Assembly (NCBI RefSeq): GCF_000733295.1
Contig: NZ_JPMI01000423.1
Coordinates: 163,088-227,087 of the forward strand
DNA length: 64,000 nt
Direction of reading: 5' to 3'
Source of the DNA: Archangium violaceum Cb vi76
Lineage (GTDB): Bacteria > Myxococcota > Myxococcia > Myxococcales > Myxococcaceae
The notes beneath the pieces are model-generated. The model saw only the letters and a program-made list of their open reading frames with translations, was not told the DNA's origin and searched no databases. The position numbers were made by a program, and so were the translations under genes. Positions 55,892 through 63,466 of the stretch are shown here, one piece after another. Within the stretch, counting starts at the first letter, position 1; the number at the start of each line of letters is the position of its first letter.

Positions 55892-57252
55892 AGACGCTGA
55901 GCGTGTACGGCTGGAAGTCGGAAGACAGCCTCTGGCTCGAGTTTGAAGGAGCCTTTGACGATCAGGCAGCCCGGCGGAGTGAGTTGGAACCCTTCCTCCA
56001 GGCGCTCGAGGAGCACGCGGACGGATGGATGCCGGATGTTGTCCAAGGCAAGCGGAACCGGAAATACTCCCGCGCCGCATTCTGGAAATCACTGGAGGAG
56101 GAGCACGACGACATCAGCATGAGCATCGGGCTCTACCGGACGAAACAGCCCGCGCTAGACCTGACACTCCGCCTCTGGTTCCGGCCACGACCTCCTCTCC
56201 TGAAATTCTCTGGTCTTGTGAAACCGCTCTCCTTATTCGCTCAGGAGGAGCGCTGCCAGCACTTCGTGGAGATGGTGCGTGCCTGGGCCTCCCGCTACCC
56301 CGTCTCCTACGCCACTGCCCACAGCGCTGACGACAGAGCATTGGCGGGCGCCCCCTACTTCGGCCGAGATCAAAGGACCGCGCACAGAGACGGCTTCGAC
56401 AAAATCTACGCGGTGTGGTGGCTCAACGTCTTCGGCCCCGAGCTGGTGCGGAGCGTAGGCCGCGAGCGCATGCTCTCCACGCCCGCGCACCGGGTGGAGG
56501 AGCTGCCCAACGGCTCCATCCTCCTGGTGACGTGGCCCACCGCCGCCGACTTCTCCAGCGACGCGGCCCGCCTCGCCCAGGCCCGCGCTCACGCCCACCT
56601 CCGCCCGGACCTCGACTTCGACACCCTGCTCCACGGCCTGCGCGAGCGCAGCGCCGCCCTCGCCCCCGTGCGGCCCCACTTCCACCCGGATGCCGCCCCG
56701 CTCTTCTCCCGCGTCGTGGAACACGTCTCCAGCCACGAGCGCCCCCGCCTCACCACCGAGCTCAACTCCTGGCAGCTGCCCGAGCGCAGGCAGTGGCTGC
56801 CCGCAAGCTCCGCCCTCCCCCAGGACGTGGCCGACCCCCAGCCCTTCCTCGAGCGCTACAGTCTCCTGGCCGAGCACCTCGTGGCCATGCTCCACATCGA
56901 GGTGCCCTCCGTCCGCCAGGCCACCCCCGAGTCTCTCACCGACATCGACTTCTTCTTCTGGCGCGAGGACGTCCCCGACACCCGCTCCCGCGAGGGCCTC
57001 GACAAGCTCGCCGTTCCCGCCGTGGGCGCCTACCTGGGCCAGGTCCTGGTGCACCACCTCGACGGCCAGTGGATTCCTCGCGACAAGCTCATGGAGAACC
57101 AGGTGCTCGTCGGCGATCGCGTCTGGCTCCCCTTCATCCGCGCCTGGCACTACCTGCGCTCCCGACAGTCCCTGCTCGACTTCTCCCTCACCCAGGCCTT
57201 CCGCGAGGCCGAGCGCCACCGCGCCACCGGCCCGGGAAACCCGCCCCCCTGA
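55888..57252 (+). CDS. Imm52-type immunity protein with extra C-terminal domain
   Basis: A 454-residue soluble protein coupled to the toxin gene by ATGA. The first ~235 residues resemble the Imm52 family (KTLSVYGWKSEDSLWLEFEG, LWFRPRPPLLKFSGL, GFDKIYAVWWLNVFGPELV). Imm52 proteins are typically shorter, so the last ~215 residues are an added domain (AVGAYLGQVLVHHLDGQW, DRVWLPFIRAWHYLRSRQSL) with no recognised function. The DNA shifts at about 56400, from mixed codon use with a rare TTA (near 56231) to almost uniformly C-ending codons, as if two parts were joined. It should protect the producer and its kin from the lipoprotein toxin. Confidence 0.7.
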   Translation: MKTLSVYGWKSEDSLWLEFEGAFDDQAARRSELEPFLQALEEHADGWMPDVVQGKRNRKYSRAAFWKSLEEEHDDISMSIGLYRTKQPALDLTLRLWFRPRPPLLKFSGLVKPLSLFAQEERCQHFVEMVRAWASRYPVSYATAHSADDRALAGAPYFGRDQRTAHRDGFDKIYAVWWLNVFGPELVRSVGRERMLSTPAHRVEELPNGSILLVTWPTAADFSSDAARLAQARAHAHLRPDLDFDTLLHGLRERSAALAPVRPHFHPDAAPLFSRVVEHVSSHERPRLTTELNSWQLPERRQWLPASSALPQDVADPQPFLERYSLLAEHLVAMLHIEVPSVRQATPESLTDIDFFFWREDVPDTRSREGLDKLAVPAVGAYLGQVLVHHLDGQWIPRDKLMENQVLVGDRVWLPFIRAWHYLRSRQSLLDFSLTQAFREAERHRATGPGNPPP

Positions 57253-57275
57253 CGCCCCGGTTGCTCCTCATCCCG

Positions 57276-57338
57276 CACTCGTTGACGTCAACGAGTGATG
57301 TGGCCCAATGTGTGATGCTCATTGACGTCAACGAGTGA
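57276..57338. repeat. pair of TTGACGTCAACGAGTGA palindromic repeats, 40 bp apart
   Basis: A perfect 22-bp palindrome, CACTCGTTGACGTCAACGAG plus TG, occupies 57276-57297. A second copy of its core and right arm, ATTGACGTCAACGAGTGA, is at 57321-57338, exactly 40 bp from the first. They lie in the gap between two convergent genes. No U-rich tract follows, so these look more like protein-binding or repeat sites than ordinary terminators. Confidence 0.6.
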
Positions 57339-57353
57339 GTCCGGGGCCCGGCC

Positions 57354-59216
57354 TCAGTAGCGCTGACGCTCCGGTGGGTTCAGGAGCCGGATATCCGGGG
57401 GCTCGTTGGGATCCACCTGGCGCACGTCGGGCCGGGGCTCTCCCTCGGGTGGCATGATGGCGGTCTCGAAGCGGGGCACGTTGATGATGATGCTGCCCCC
57501 GCCGCGGTCCACCTGATCCAACGGCGCATCGGTCAAAGGGTATCCATCATACGTTGGAATCCCATACACCGACTCCCACATGCTGACGGCGGCTCCGCAG
57601 ATGGGCAACCAGGAGCCGTCAGGGCGTTGGATGCGATTGATGCGGATGTAGACACGCATCGGGGTGACCTTCGCCTCGCCCTCCACGTTGAATCTCGGGC
57701 CGCCATTGAAAGGCTTCATGAAGGCCGTGACGGGCCCTGGCTTGACGTTGAGGGGTCCACCCTCCTCGCGAGGATAGGCCGAGGAGGCCGGGGTGCCTGA
57801 CGTCATGTAGGTGGGGTAGAGGTATTCGGGCTCGAAACCCAGCTCGAGCGGGGTGGCGCGGGCCTCGGGTGGGCACCGCTCGAGGAAACCGGCCGAGTAC
57901 GGACGCACGTCGGCGGTGGTGAGGGCACATCCGGCGAGTTGCACGAGCGACGCCCCCCACACGGCACGAATCGTGGCGCACCAGCGCGCGGAGTCCTCGG
58001 ACGAGGGAGGGGTGGCGGAAGGATCCTGGCTGTTCTGGGAAGACGGCACGGGCGGTGCTCCTTGCTCGGCGAGCGCCGACGGAGCCGGCGCGGTGGACTC
58101 CACGTGAGGAGGCAAGTGAAGCAGCCACCACCCTAGCCCGAGCAGTCCCAGCACGAAGGCCCACTCCACGAGAACCACCGGCCAGCACCTCGCACGGGCC
58201 GCGCCCGCGGAATCCCCAGGCGTTCCAACGGGGCCCGGCTCCGACCGCGGGCCCGCCGCGGCCGGGGTGCTCTCGCGCTCGGAGAGCGGCACCGACGGCA
58301 CCCGCCAGGACTCCAGATGCCCCTCCTCCGCCCGCAGCCGCTCCAGTTCCTCGCGCACGGCCCGGGCACTGGCGGGGCGCTGCTCGGGCTCCTTGGCCAG
58401 CAGCCGCAGGGCGAGCGCGGAGAGGGACGCGGGAACCTCGGGCGCGTGCTGCCGGGGCTCGGCGGGCGAGACGGTGACGATGGCCACCAGCAACTGCTCC
58501 AGCGGCAGCGCCGGATCGAAGGGGCGCAGACCCGTGAGCGCCTCGTAGATGAGGATGCCGATGGCGTACAGGTCCGCCGCGGGCCGGGCCTCGAAGCGCG
58601 AGCCCTTCTCGAGCACCTCCTTGCCCAACAGGAAGCGGATGGCCTCGGGGGGCTGGCAGTAGAGCGTGCCCGGCGCCAGCCCCTCCGTCAGCGGTCGCGC
58701 GCACGGCAGGTGGACGGCCCCCAGGTCGATGAGGAAGGGCCAGTCATCGCCTTCACGCACCAGGATGTTGTCGGCCTTGAGGTCACGGTGGCACACGCCT
58801 CGCTCGTGCATCACCTCCAGGGCACGCAGGATTTCGATCAGCACGCCCACCCATTGGTGGGTCGTGGCCCGCTTCTTCCAGCGCCAGTCGTGGAAGGTGC
58901 CACCTGGAACATGGTCCGTGACGAAGAAGGTGTAACCCGTCCGGGGATCCGGCCATCTCCCCAGCTCGTGAACGGGCAACAGGTTGGGGTGTGAGAGGTG
59001 CTCCAGCGAGACCGCTTCCCGGCGCATCCAGCCGTCCACGCGGTCCTCGTCCGCGTCCGAGGCCGGCTGCAACGCCATCTTCATGACGTACGAATCGCCT
59101 TCGTGCTCCACCAGGAAGAGGAGGGAGAAACCGCCAGCGCCCAGGCGGCGCACCACGAGGTACTCCCGCACCCTGTGTCCCGGACGCAGCTGGTTGGGAT
59201 GCAGGGGCTTGTTCAT
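57354..59216 (-). CDS. Ser/Thr protein kinase with C-terminal extracellular-type domain
   Basis: A 620-residue kinase. The catalytic domain (about 15-290) is complete: glycine loop RRLGAGGFSLLFLVE, Lys in YVMKMAL, HRD in VCHRDLKADNILV, DFG as FLIDLGAVH and the APE-like PPEAIRFL. A transmembrane segment follows near residue 350 (VLVEWAFVLGLLGLGWWLLH). The last 240 residues are Pro-rich, then a globular domain with several Trp and Gly (ADVRPYSAGFLERCPPEARA, GAAVSMWESVYGIPTYDG). Such kinases are typical of myxobacteria. Its start overlaps the stop of a DUF2381 gene by 4 bases, as seen with DUF2381-kinase pairs. Confidence 0.9.
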   Translation of the reverse strand: MNKPLHPNQLRPGHRVREYLVVRRLGAGGFSLLFLVEHEGDSYVMKMALQPASDADEDRVDGWMRREAVSLEHLSHPNLLPVHELGRWPDPRTGYTFFVTDHVPGGTFHDWRWKKRATTHQWVGVLIEILRALEVMHERGVCHRDLKADNILVREGDDWPFLIDLGAVHLPCARPLTEGLAPGTLYCQPPEAIRFLLGKEVLEKGSRFEARPAADLYAIGILIYEALTGLRPFDPALPLEQLLVAIVTVSPAEPRQHAPEVPASLSALALRLLAKEPEQRPASARAVREELERLRAEEGHLESWRVPSVPLSERESTPAAAGPRSEPGPVGTPGDSAGAARARCWPVVLVEWAFVLGLLGLGWWLLHLPPHVESTAPAPSALAEQGAPPVPSSQNSQDPSATPPSSEDSARWCATIRAVWGASLVQLAGCALTTADVRPYSAGFLERCPPEARATPLELGFEPEYLYPTYMTSGTPASSAYPREEGGPLNVKPGPVTAFMKPFNGGPRFNVEGEAKVTPMRVYIRINRIQRPDGSWLPICGAAVSMWESVYGIPTYDGYPLTDAPLDQVDRGGGSIIINVPRFETAIMPPEGEPRPDVRQVDPNEPPDIRLLNPPERQRY

Positions 59217-60028
59217 GGCAATGCGAGAATGGTTTCCGGGAGAGACGAGCCTTTCACCCCCAGCAACAGGTGCGCGGTCCCTCCGGGAGGGGTGGCCACC
59301 ACGGTGTGCCGCGAAACGGCATCTCCCGAGGACGACGGAACATGGAGCAGGGGCAGCACCAGCGTGGAGCCATCCCCCCGTGATGCCCGGAGCTGAAGCC
59401 GCTCCCAGTCCCGGACAGAGGGATTGCCATCCCAGACAGGCCGCGAGGACAGCGTGATGAAGACGTGCGGGCCAATGCGGAGGACGGATTCCACCTCCGC
59501 GTGAATCCCAGCCCGCAGGCGCACCCACGTCTTCGGCGGGGCCAGCCCGACCTGAGCCACCGATGCGGCCTGGAGGAGGCGGGCCACGTCGCTCACGCCC
59601 TCCTGGCCAGCGACGGGCGCCTGGAGCCGGACGAGCCGCACCTCCCCATCCACCTCGCCGCGGCGGGTGACGAGCGCGAGCTGGAGGGAATCGCCCGGCG
59701 GCAGCGGCACGGTGAGCACCAGGCGCTCGCCCTCCGGGAGGTCCGAGGAAGGAAGGAGGATGAAGGAGGTCGCATCCACCGGAACGAGCCGGACGCGCCC
59801 GCCCTCGTCCTGGAGCACCGGGCCTCCGATGCCGAGCGGGACGTCGGTGGTGATGACGGTGGCGCTGCCGCCCGCCACGGACAGCTCGGGGAGCGCCCCG
59901 CCGACAGCCGTGGAGGCGTGAACGGTGCGCATGCGGGACACGCGCTCGACGGGCCGCTCCCGAGCGGCGGCTGGCAAGGACGAGAAGAGGAGCGGCACGA
60001 GGAGAGCCACCCAGGAGACGGAGCGCAC
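59213..60028 (-). CDS. DUF2381 (TIGR02268) family secreted protein
   Basis: A 271-residue exported protein with a GTG start (GAAGG upstream) and a signal peptide, SWVALLVPLLFSSLPAAARE. The mature part is beta-rich and matches the Myxococcus paralogous family TIGR02268/DUF2381: GGSATVITTDVPLG, VRLVPVDATSFILLPSSDL, PEGERLVLTVPLPPGDSLQL. Family members are unknown in function and are repeatedly found next to Ser/Thr kinases, as here with an ATGA overlap. It probably works outside the inner membrane together with the kinase's C-terminal domain. The gene is divergent from the second DUF2381 gene. Confidence 0.85.
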   Translation of the reverse strand: MRSVSWVALLVPLLFSSLPAAARERPVERVSRMRTVHASTAVGGALPELSVAGGSATVITTDVPLGIGGPVLQDEGGRVRLVPVDATSFILLPSSDLPEGERLVLTVPLPPGDSLQLALVTRRGEVDGEVRLVRLQAPVAGQEGVSDVARLLQAASVAQVGLAPPKTWVRLRAGIHAEVESVLRIGPHVFITLSSRPVWDGNPSVRDWERLQLRASRGDGSTLVLPLLHVPSSSGDAVSRHTVVATPPGGTAHLLLGVKGSSLPETILALP

Positions 60029-60165
60029 GCGAAACCTTCGCCGAGAGGAGGCCCACGCTAACCGTGGCGGCGCCGGGCGGGCAAGCTCCAGTCCACTTCG
60101 GCGGTCATCTCCACGAACGTGACTTCCGGAATCTCCCGAGGTATGCAGAGCCCAACCCAGGAGAT

Positions 60166-61218
60166 ATGATGAACCGCACTACCTTACGAACCCTGTTCCA
60201 GCTGTCACTGCTGCTCCTCCCCCTGGCCGCCGGAGTGGCCTCGGCCAGGAGCAGTTGGCTGCCCGAGGGCTGGCAGCCCGAGGACCGCGAGCTCAGGCTC
60301 TACGAGCGGCCTTCCGCCTCCGAGCGTGAGGTGCGGGTGACGCGCAGGTTCCTCTCGGTGGTGGAGCTGATGGATGGGCAGGTCGATCTGGAGCGGACCA
60401 CGCTGGAAGGGGCCGGGGAGCGCATCCGGTTGAAGCAACAGGACGGCAACCTGCTGCTGGTGGATGTGGTGGGGGACCTGGAGCCGGGCGAGCGCCTCCC
60501 GCTCTCGGTGGCCTACCGGGACGGCCAGCGGCTGGAGCTGACGCTGGTGCGGGGCGAGCTGCGGACGGATCTCAGCGTGCGGGTTTACCAGCGGCCTCCG
60601 CCCACGAAGGAGGAGCAGGAAGCGGCACTGGCGGCGAGCCTGGCGGGCCTGACCCTGGATTACGAGGAGCATGAACATCTGCTGAAGGGGCGGATGACCT
60701 GCTCGCCCGAGGAGGTCGAGGCCCCCCGCGTGGGCGGCAGCGGCGTTCAGGAGTCGCGCTTCCGCTGCGAGCCCGTGCCACACGACTGCGGGTTCAAGCT
60801 GCCCGCGTGGCTGCACCGGCGGGAGTCGGCGGGCCGCCTCACCATCAACGGCGTGGAGGGAGGTGGAGGCAAGGTGGGCATGATGGGCAACAGCATCAGC
60901 TATTGGATGCCGTACCAGACGGTGGTGGTCCTCTCCGTCTTCAACATGGACCCCAATCGGCGCTGGAGGCCGGGTGAGTACGCGCTGAGGCGGGAGGCCA
61001 CGGGAGAGACGGTGCGCCTGCTCGCCATGAAGTCGGAGGTGCCCGAGGAGGGCGTGGAGTTCGGTGAGGTGGGGTTGATGAGCTTCGTCATCGACCTGCC
61101 CAGCTCCGGCACCGAGCGCTTCGCGCTGGAGGTGCTCGAGAAGGACGGCGGCCCGCGCAGGATTCGCGTGGAGGGAATCACGTTCGAGAAGCCCGGGAAG
61201 GAAACTCCCGCCCGGTGA
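60166..61218 (+). CDS. DUF2381-related secreted protein
   Basis: A 350-residue exported protein. The signal peptide is LRTLFQLSLLLLPLAAGVAS; the start is ATG 60166 or 60169, with AGGAG upstream. The mature part resembles the DUF2381 pattern (GERIRLKQQDGNLLLVDVVG then DLEPGERLPLSVAYRDGQRL) and has a Cys-containing stretch (RFRCEPVPHDCGFKLPAWLH) in the middle. It is divergently transcribed from the kinase/DUF2381 pair by 137 bases and may share regulation. Function is unknown. It ends at a strong hairpin. Confidence 0.75.
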   Translation: MMNRTTLRTLFQLSLLLLPLAAGVASARSSWLPEGWQPEDRELRLYERPSASEREVRVTRRFLSVVELMDGQVDLERTTLEGAGERIRLKQQDGNLLLVDVVGDLEPGERLPLSVAYRDGQRLELTLVRGELRTDLSVRVYQRPPPTKEEQEAALAASLAGLTLDYEEHEHLLKGRMTCSPEEVEAPRVGGSGVQESRFRCEPVPHDCGFKLPAWLHRRESAGRLTINGVEGGGGKVGMMGNSISYWMPYQTVVVLSVFNMDPNRRWRPGEYALRREATGETVRLLAMKSEVPEEGVEFGEVGLMSFVIDLPSSGTERFALEVLEKDGGPRRIRVEGITFEKPGKETPAR

Positions 61219-61223
61219 CACGG

Positions 61224-61250
61224 CCGCGCCCGGGGTGAAACCGGGCGCGG
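61224..61250. terminator. strong hairpin between convergent genes
   Basis: CCGCGCCCGG (61224-61233) pairs perfectly with CCGGGCGCGG (61241-61250) around a GGTGAAA loop. It lies between the DUF2381-related and acetyl-CoA synthetase genes, whose 3' ends face each other, and should terminate both. Confidence 0.7.
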
Positions 61251-61276
61251 GTGCCACGTCCTACCTCGGCGGCGCC

Positions 61277-63220
61277 TCAGCGCCCCTTCGAGCTCTCGCG
61301 CTGCTCGAGCTGGACGATCTCCTCCACCACCTGCGGCTCGGCCAGCGTGGTCGTATCACCCAGGCTGTCCATCTGGCCCTCGGCCACCTTGCGCAGAATC
61401 CGGCGCATGATCTTCCCCGAGCGCGTCTTCGGCAGGCCGCTCACCACGCGGATGCGGTCCGGCGTGGCCAGCGGTCCGATGATGCGGCGCACCTGCTCCT
61501 TCAGCGCGCCCACCAGCTGCTCGGAGCTCATGTCGCCCGGCTTCACCGTCACGTACGCGCAGATGCCCGTGCCCTTGATGTCGTGCGGGAAGCCCACCAC
61601 GGCGGCCTCGGCCACCGCGTCGTGCGCCACCAGCGCGCTCTCGATCTCCGCCGTGCCCAGCCGGTGGCCCGACACGTTGAGCACGTCATCCACGCGGCCG
61701 GTAATCCAGTAGTACCCGTCCTCGTCGCGGCGGCATCCGTCACCCGTGAAGTACAGGCCCGGGTACGTGGAGAAGTACGTCTCCTTGAAGCGCCGGTGGT
61801 CTCCCCAGATGGAGCGCGCCTGGCCCGGCCACGGACGCTTCAGGCACAGGTTGCCCGAGACGTCATTGCCCTCGATGATCGTCCCCTTCTCGTCCACCAG
61901 CACCGGCTCGATGCCGAAGAACGGCAGGGTGGCGCTGCCGGGCTTGGCCGGCGTGGCTCCCGGGAGCGGGGTGATCAGGATGCCGCCCGTCTCCGTCTGC
62001 CACCACGTGTCCACCACGTCGCAGCGGCCCTCGCCCGGCACGTCGTGGTACCAGCGCCACACCTCCGGGTTGATGGGCTCGCCCACGGTGCCGAGAATCC
62101 GCAGGCTCTTGCGCGACGTCTTCTTCACCCAGTCATCGCCCTCGCGGATGAGCGAGCGCAGCGCCGTGGGCGACGTGTACAGGATGGTCGCCTTCAAGTC
62201 GTCCACCACCTGCCACATGCGGCTCGGGTCCGGATACATCGGCGTGGACTCGAAGAGGACCGTCGTCACGCCGTTCACCAGCGGGCCGTAAATCAGATAG
62301 CTGTGGCCGGTGATCCACCCCACGTCCGCGGTGCAGAAGTAGACGTCGTCCGGGCGGATGTCGAAGACGTACTCGTGCGTCATCGACGCGTAGACGGTGT
62401 AACCGGCGGTGGTGTGCATCACGCCCTTGGGCTTGCCGGTGCTGCCCGAGGTGTAGAGGATGAAGAGCGGATCCTCGCTGGACATCCACTCCACCGGACA
62501 GGTGGAGCGGTGCTTCTGCATCTCGTCCTCGAGCACCCGGTCGCGGCCCTCCTTCATGGGCACGGCCTTGTTCGTGCGGCGGCTGACGAGCACCGTCTCC
62601 ACCTGGGTGAGGCCCTCGAGCGCCTGGTCTACAATCGACTTGAGCGCCACGGCCTTGGGACCGCGCGGCGCCTCGTTGGCGGTGACGACGATGCGCGCCC
62701 CCGAGTCGAGGATGCGATCCCTCAGGGACTCGGCGGAGAAGCCGGCGAACACCACCGAGTGCACCGCGCCGATGCGCGCGCACGCCAGCATGGTGTAGGC
62801 CACCATCGGCGTCATGGGCATGTAGATGCAGACGCGGTCACCCTTGCGGACGCCATATGCCTTGAGCACGTTGGCCACGCGGGCCACCTGGTGCTTGAGC
62901 TCGCGGTACGTCACGTGCTGGTACTGCCCCGGCTCGTTGGCGGCCCAGATGATGGCCGTCTTGTCCGGCTGCGTGTGCAGGTGCCGGTCCACCGCGTTGT
63001 GACAGACGTTGAGCTTGCCTCCCCCGTACCAGGAAAAGTCCACCTCCTGCATGTCCACGTCGAGCACGTTGGAGGGCGGGTGGAACCACTCGAGCCGCTT
63101 GGCCTGCTCGCTCCAGAAACCCGCGGGGTCCTCCAGACTCTGCCGGTACATCCGGCGGTACTCCTCGAGGCTCTTCACGCGGGCGCGCGCGGTGATGGGC
63201 TCCTTGGGCGCAACAAGCAT
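61277..63220 (-). CDS. acs: acetyl-CoA synthetase
   Basis: A 647-residue AMP-forming enzyme that makes acetyl-CoA from acetate, ATP and CoA in the cytosol. Visible motifs are the P-loop-like FILYTSGSTGKPKGVMHTTA, the TWWQTETGGILITPLPG core, YFTGDGCRRDEDGYYWITGR and, near the C-terminus, LPKTRSGKIMRRILRKVAEG with the regulatory lysine of the PKTRSGK motif (acetylation by Pat-type enzymes in other bacteria). The N-terminus contains WFHPPSNVLDVD, as in Acs. Its length is the usual 650. The promoter region is shared with the divergent sensor gene. Confidence 0.97.
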   Translation of the reverse strand: MLVAPKEPITARARVKSLEEYRRMYRQSLEDPAGFWSEQAKRLEWFHPPSNVLDVDMQEVDFSWYGGGKLNVCHNAVDRHLHTQPDKTAIIWAANEPGQYQHVTYRELKHQVARVANVLKAYGVRKGDRVCIYMPMTPMVAYTMLACARIGAVHSVVFAGFSAESLRDRILDSGARIVVTANEAPRGPKAVALKSIVDQALEGLTQVETVLVSRRTNKAVPMKEGRDRVLEDEMQKHRSTCPVEWMSSEDPLFILYTSGSTGKPKGVMHTTAGYTVYASMTHEYVFDIRPDDVYFCTADVGWITGHSYLIYGPLVNGVTTVLFESTPMYPDPSRMWQVVDDLKATILYTSPTALRSLIREGDDWVKKTSRKSLRILGTVGEPINPEVWRWYHDVPGEGRCDVVDTWWQTETGGILITPLPGATPAKPGSATLPFFGIEPVLVDEKGTIIEGNDVSGNLCLKRPWPGQARSIWGDHRRFKETYFSTYPGLYFTGDGCRRDEDGYYWITGRVDDVLNVSGHRLGTAEIESALVAHDAVAEAAVVGFPHDIKGTGICAYVTVKPGDMSSEQLVGALKEQVRRIIGPLATPDRIRVVSGLPKTRSGKIMRRILRKVAEGQMDSLGDTTTLAEPQVVEEIVQLEQRESSKGR

Positions 63221-63363
63221 GGTCTCTCTCCCCAGGGGTTGGGTTCGGGTTCCAGGTGAAGTGCCTGCCTACAACGCAAGCGCCATGCCCTGCTCGGAAT
63301 TCGCGTGCTTCCGATAGGTTGCGAACTGGACGCACTGCGTCGAGGCGTCACGGGCGGAAACGG

Positions 63364-63382
63364 ACGTTACCTTCCGTAACGT
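63364..63382. promoter_or_regulatory. candidate operator in the acs / sensor divergent promoter
   Basis: ACGTTAC (63364-63370) and GTAACGT (63376-63382) form a perfect 7-bp inverted repeat with a CTTCC spacer. It lies about midway in the 246-bp gap between the divergent acs and sensor starts. The size suits a dimeric regulator; none is identified. Confidence 0.4.
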
Positions 63383-63466
63383 ACCCGCAACCGGCGGTGC
63401 GGCCTCCCGGGGGATTTGGGGACCCCGGCGGGAGCGGGATAGCGTGTACGTCTGCACCACTCCGAC

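Noticed and set aside
57354..60056. 900-codon single ORF joining kinase and upstream region
   Set aside because: The first ~280 codons overlap the DUF2381 gene in another frame and are low-complexity. The kinase starts at 59216.
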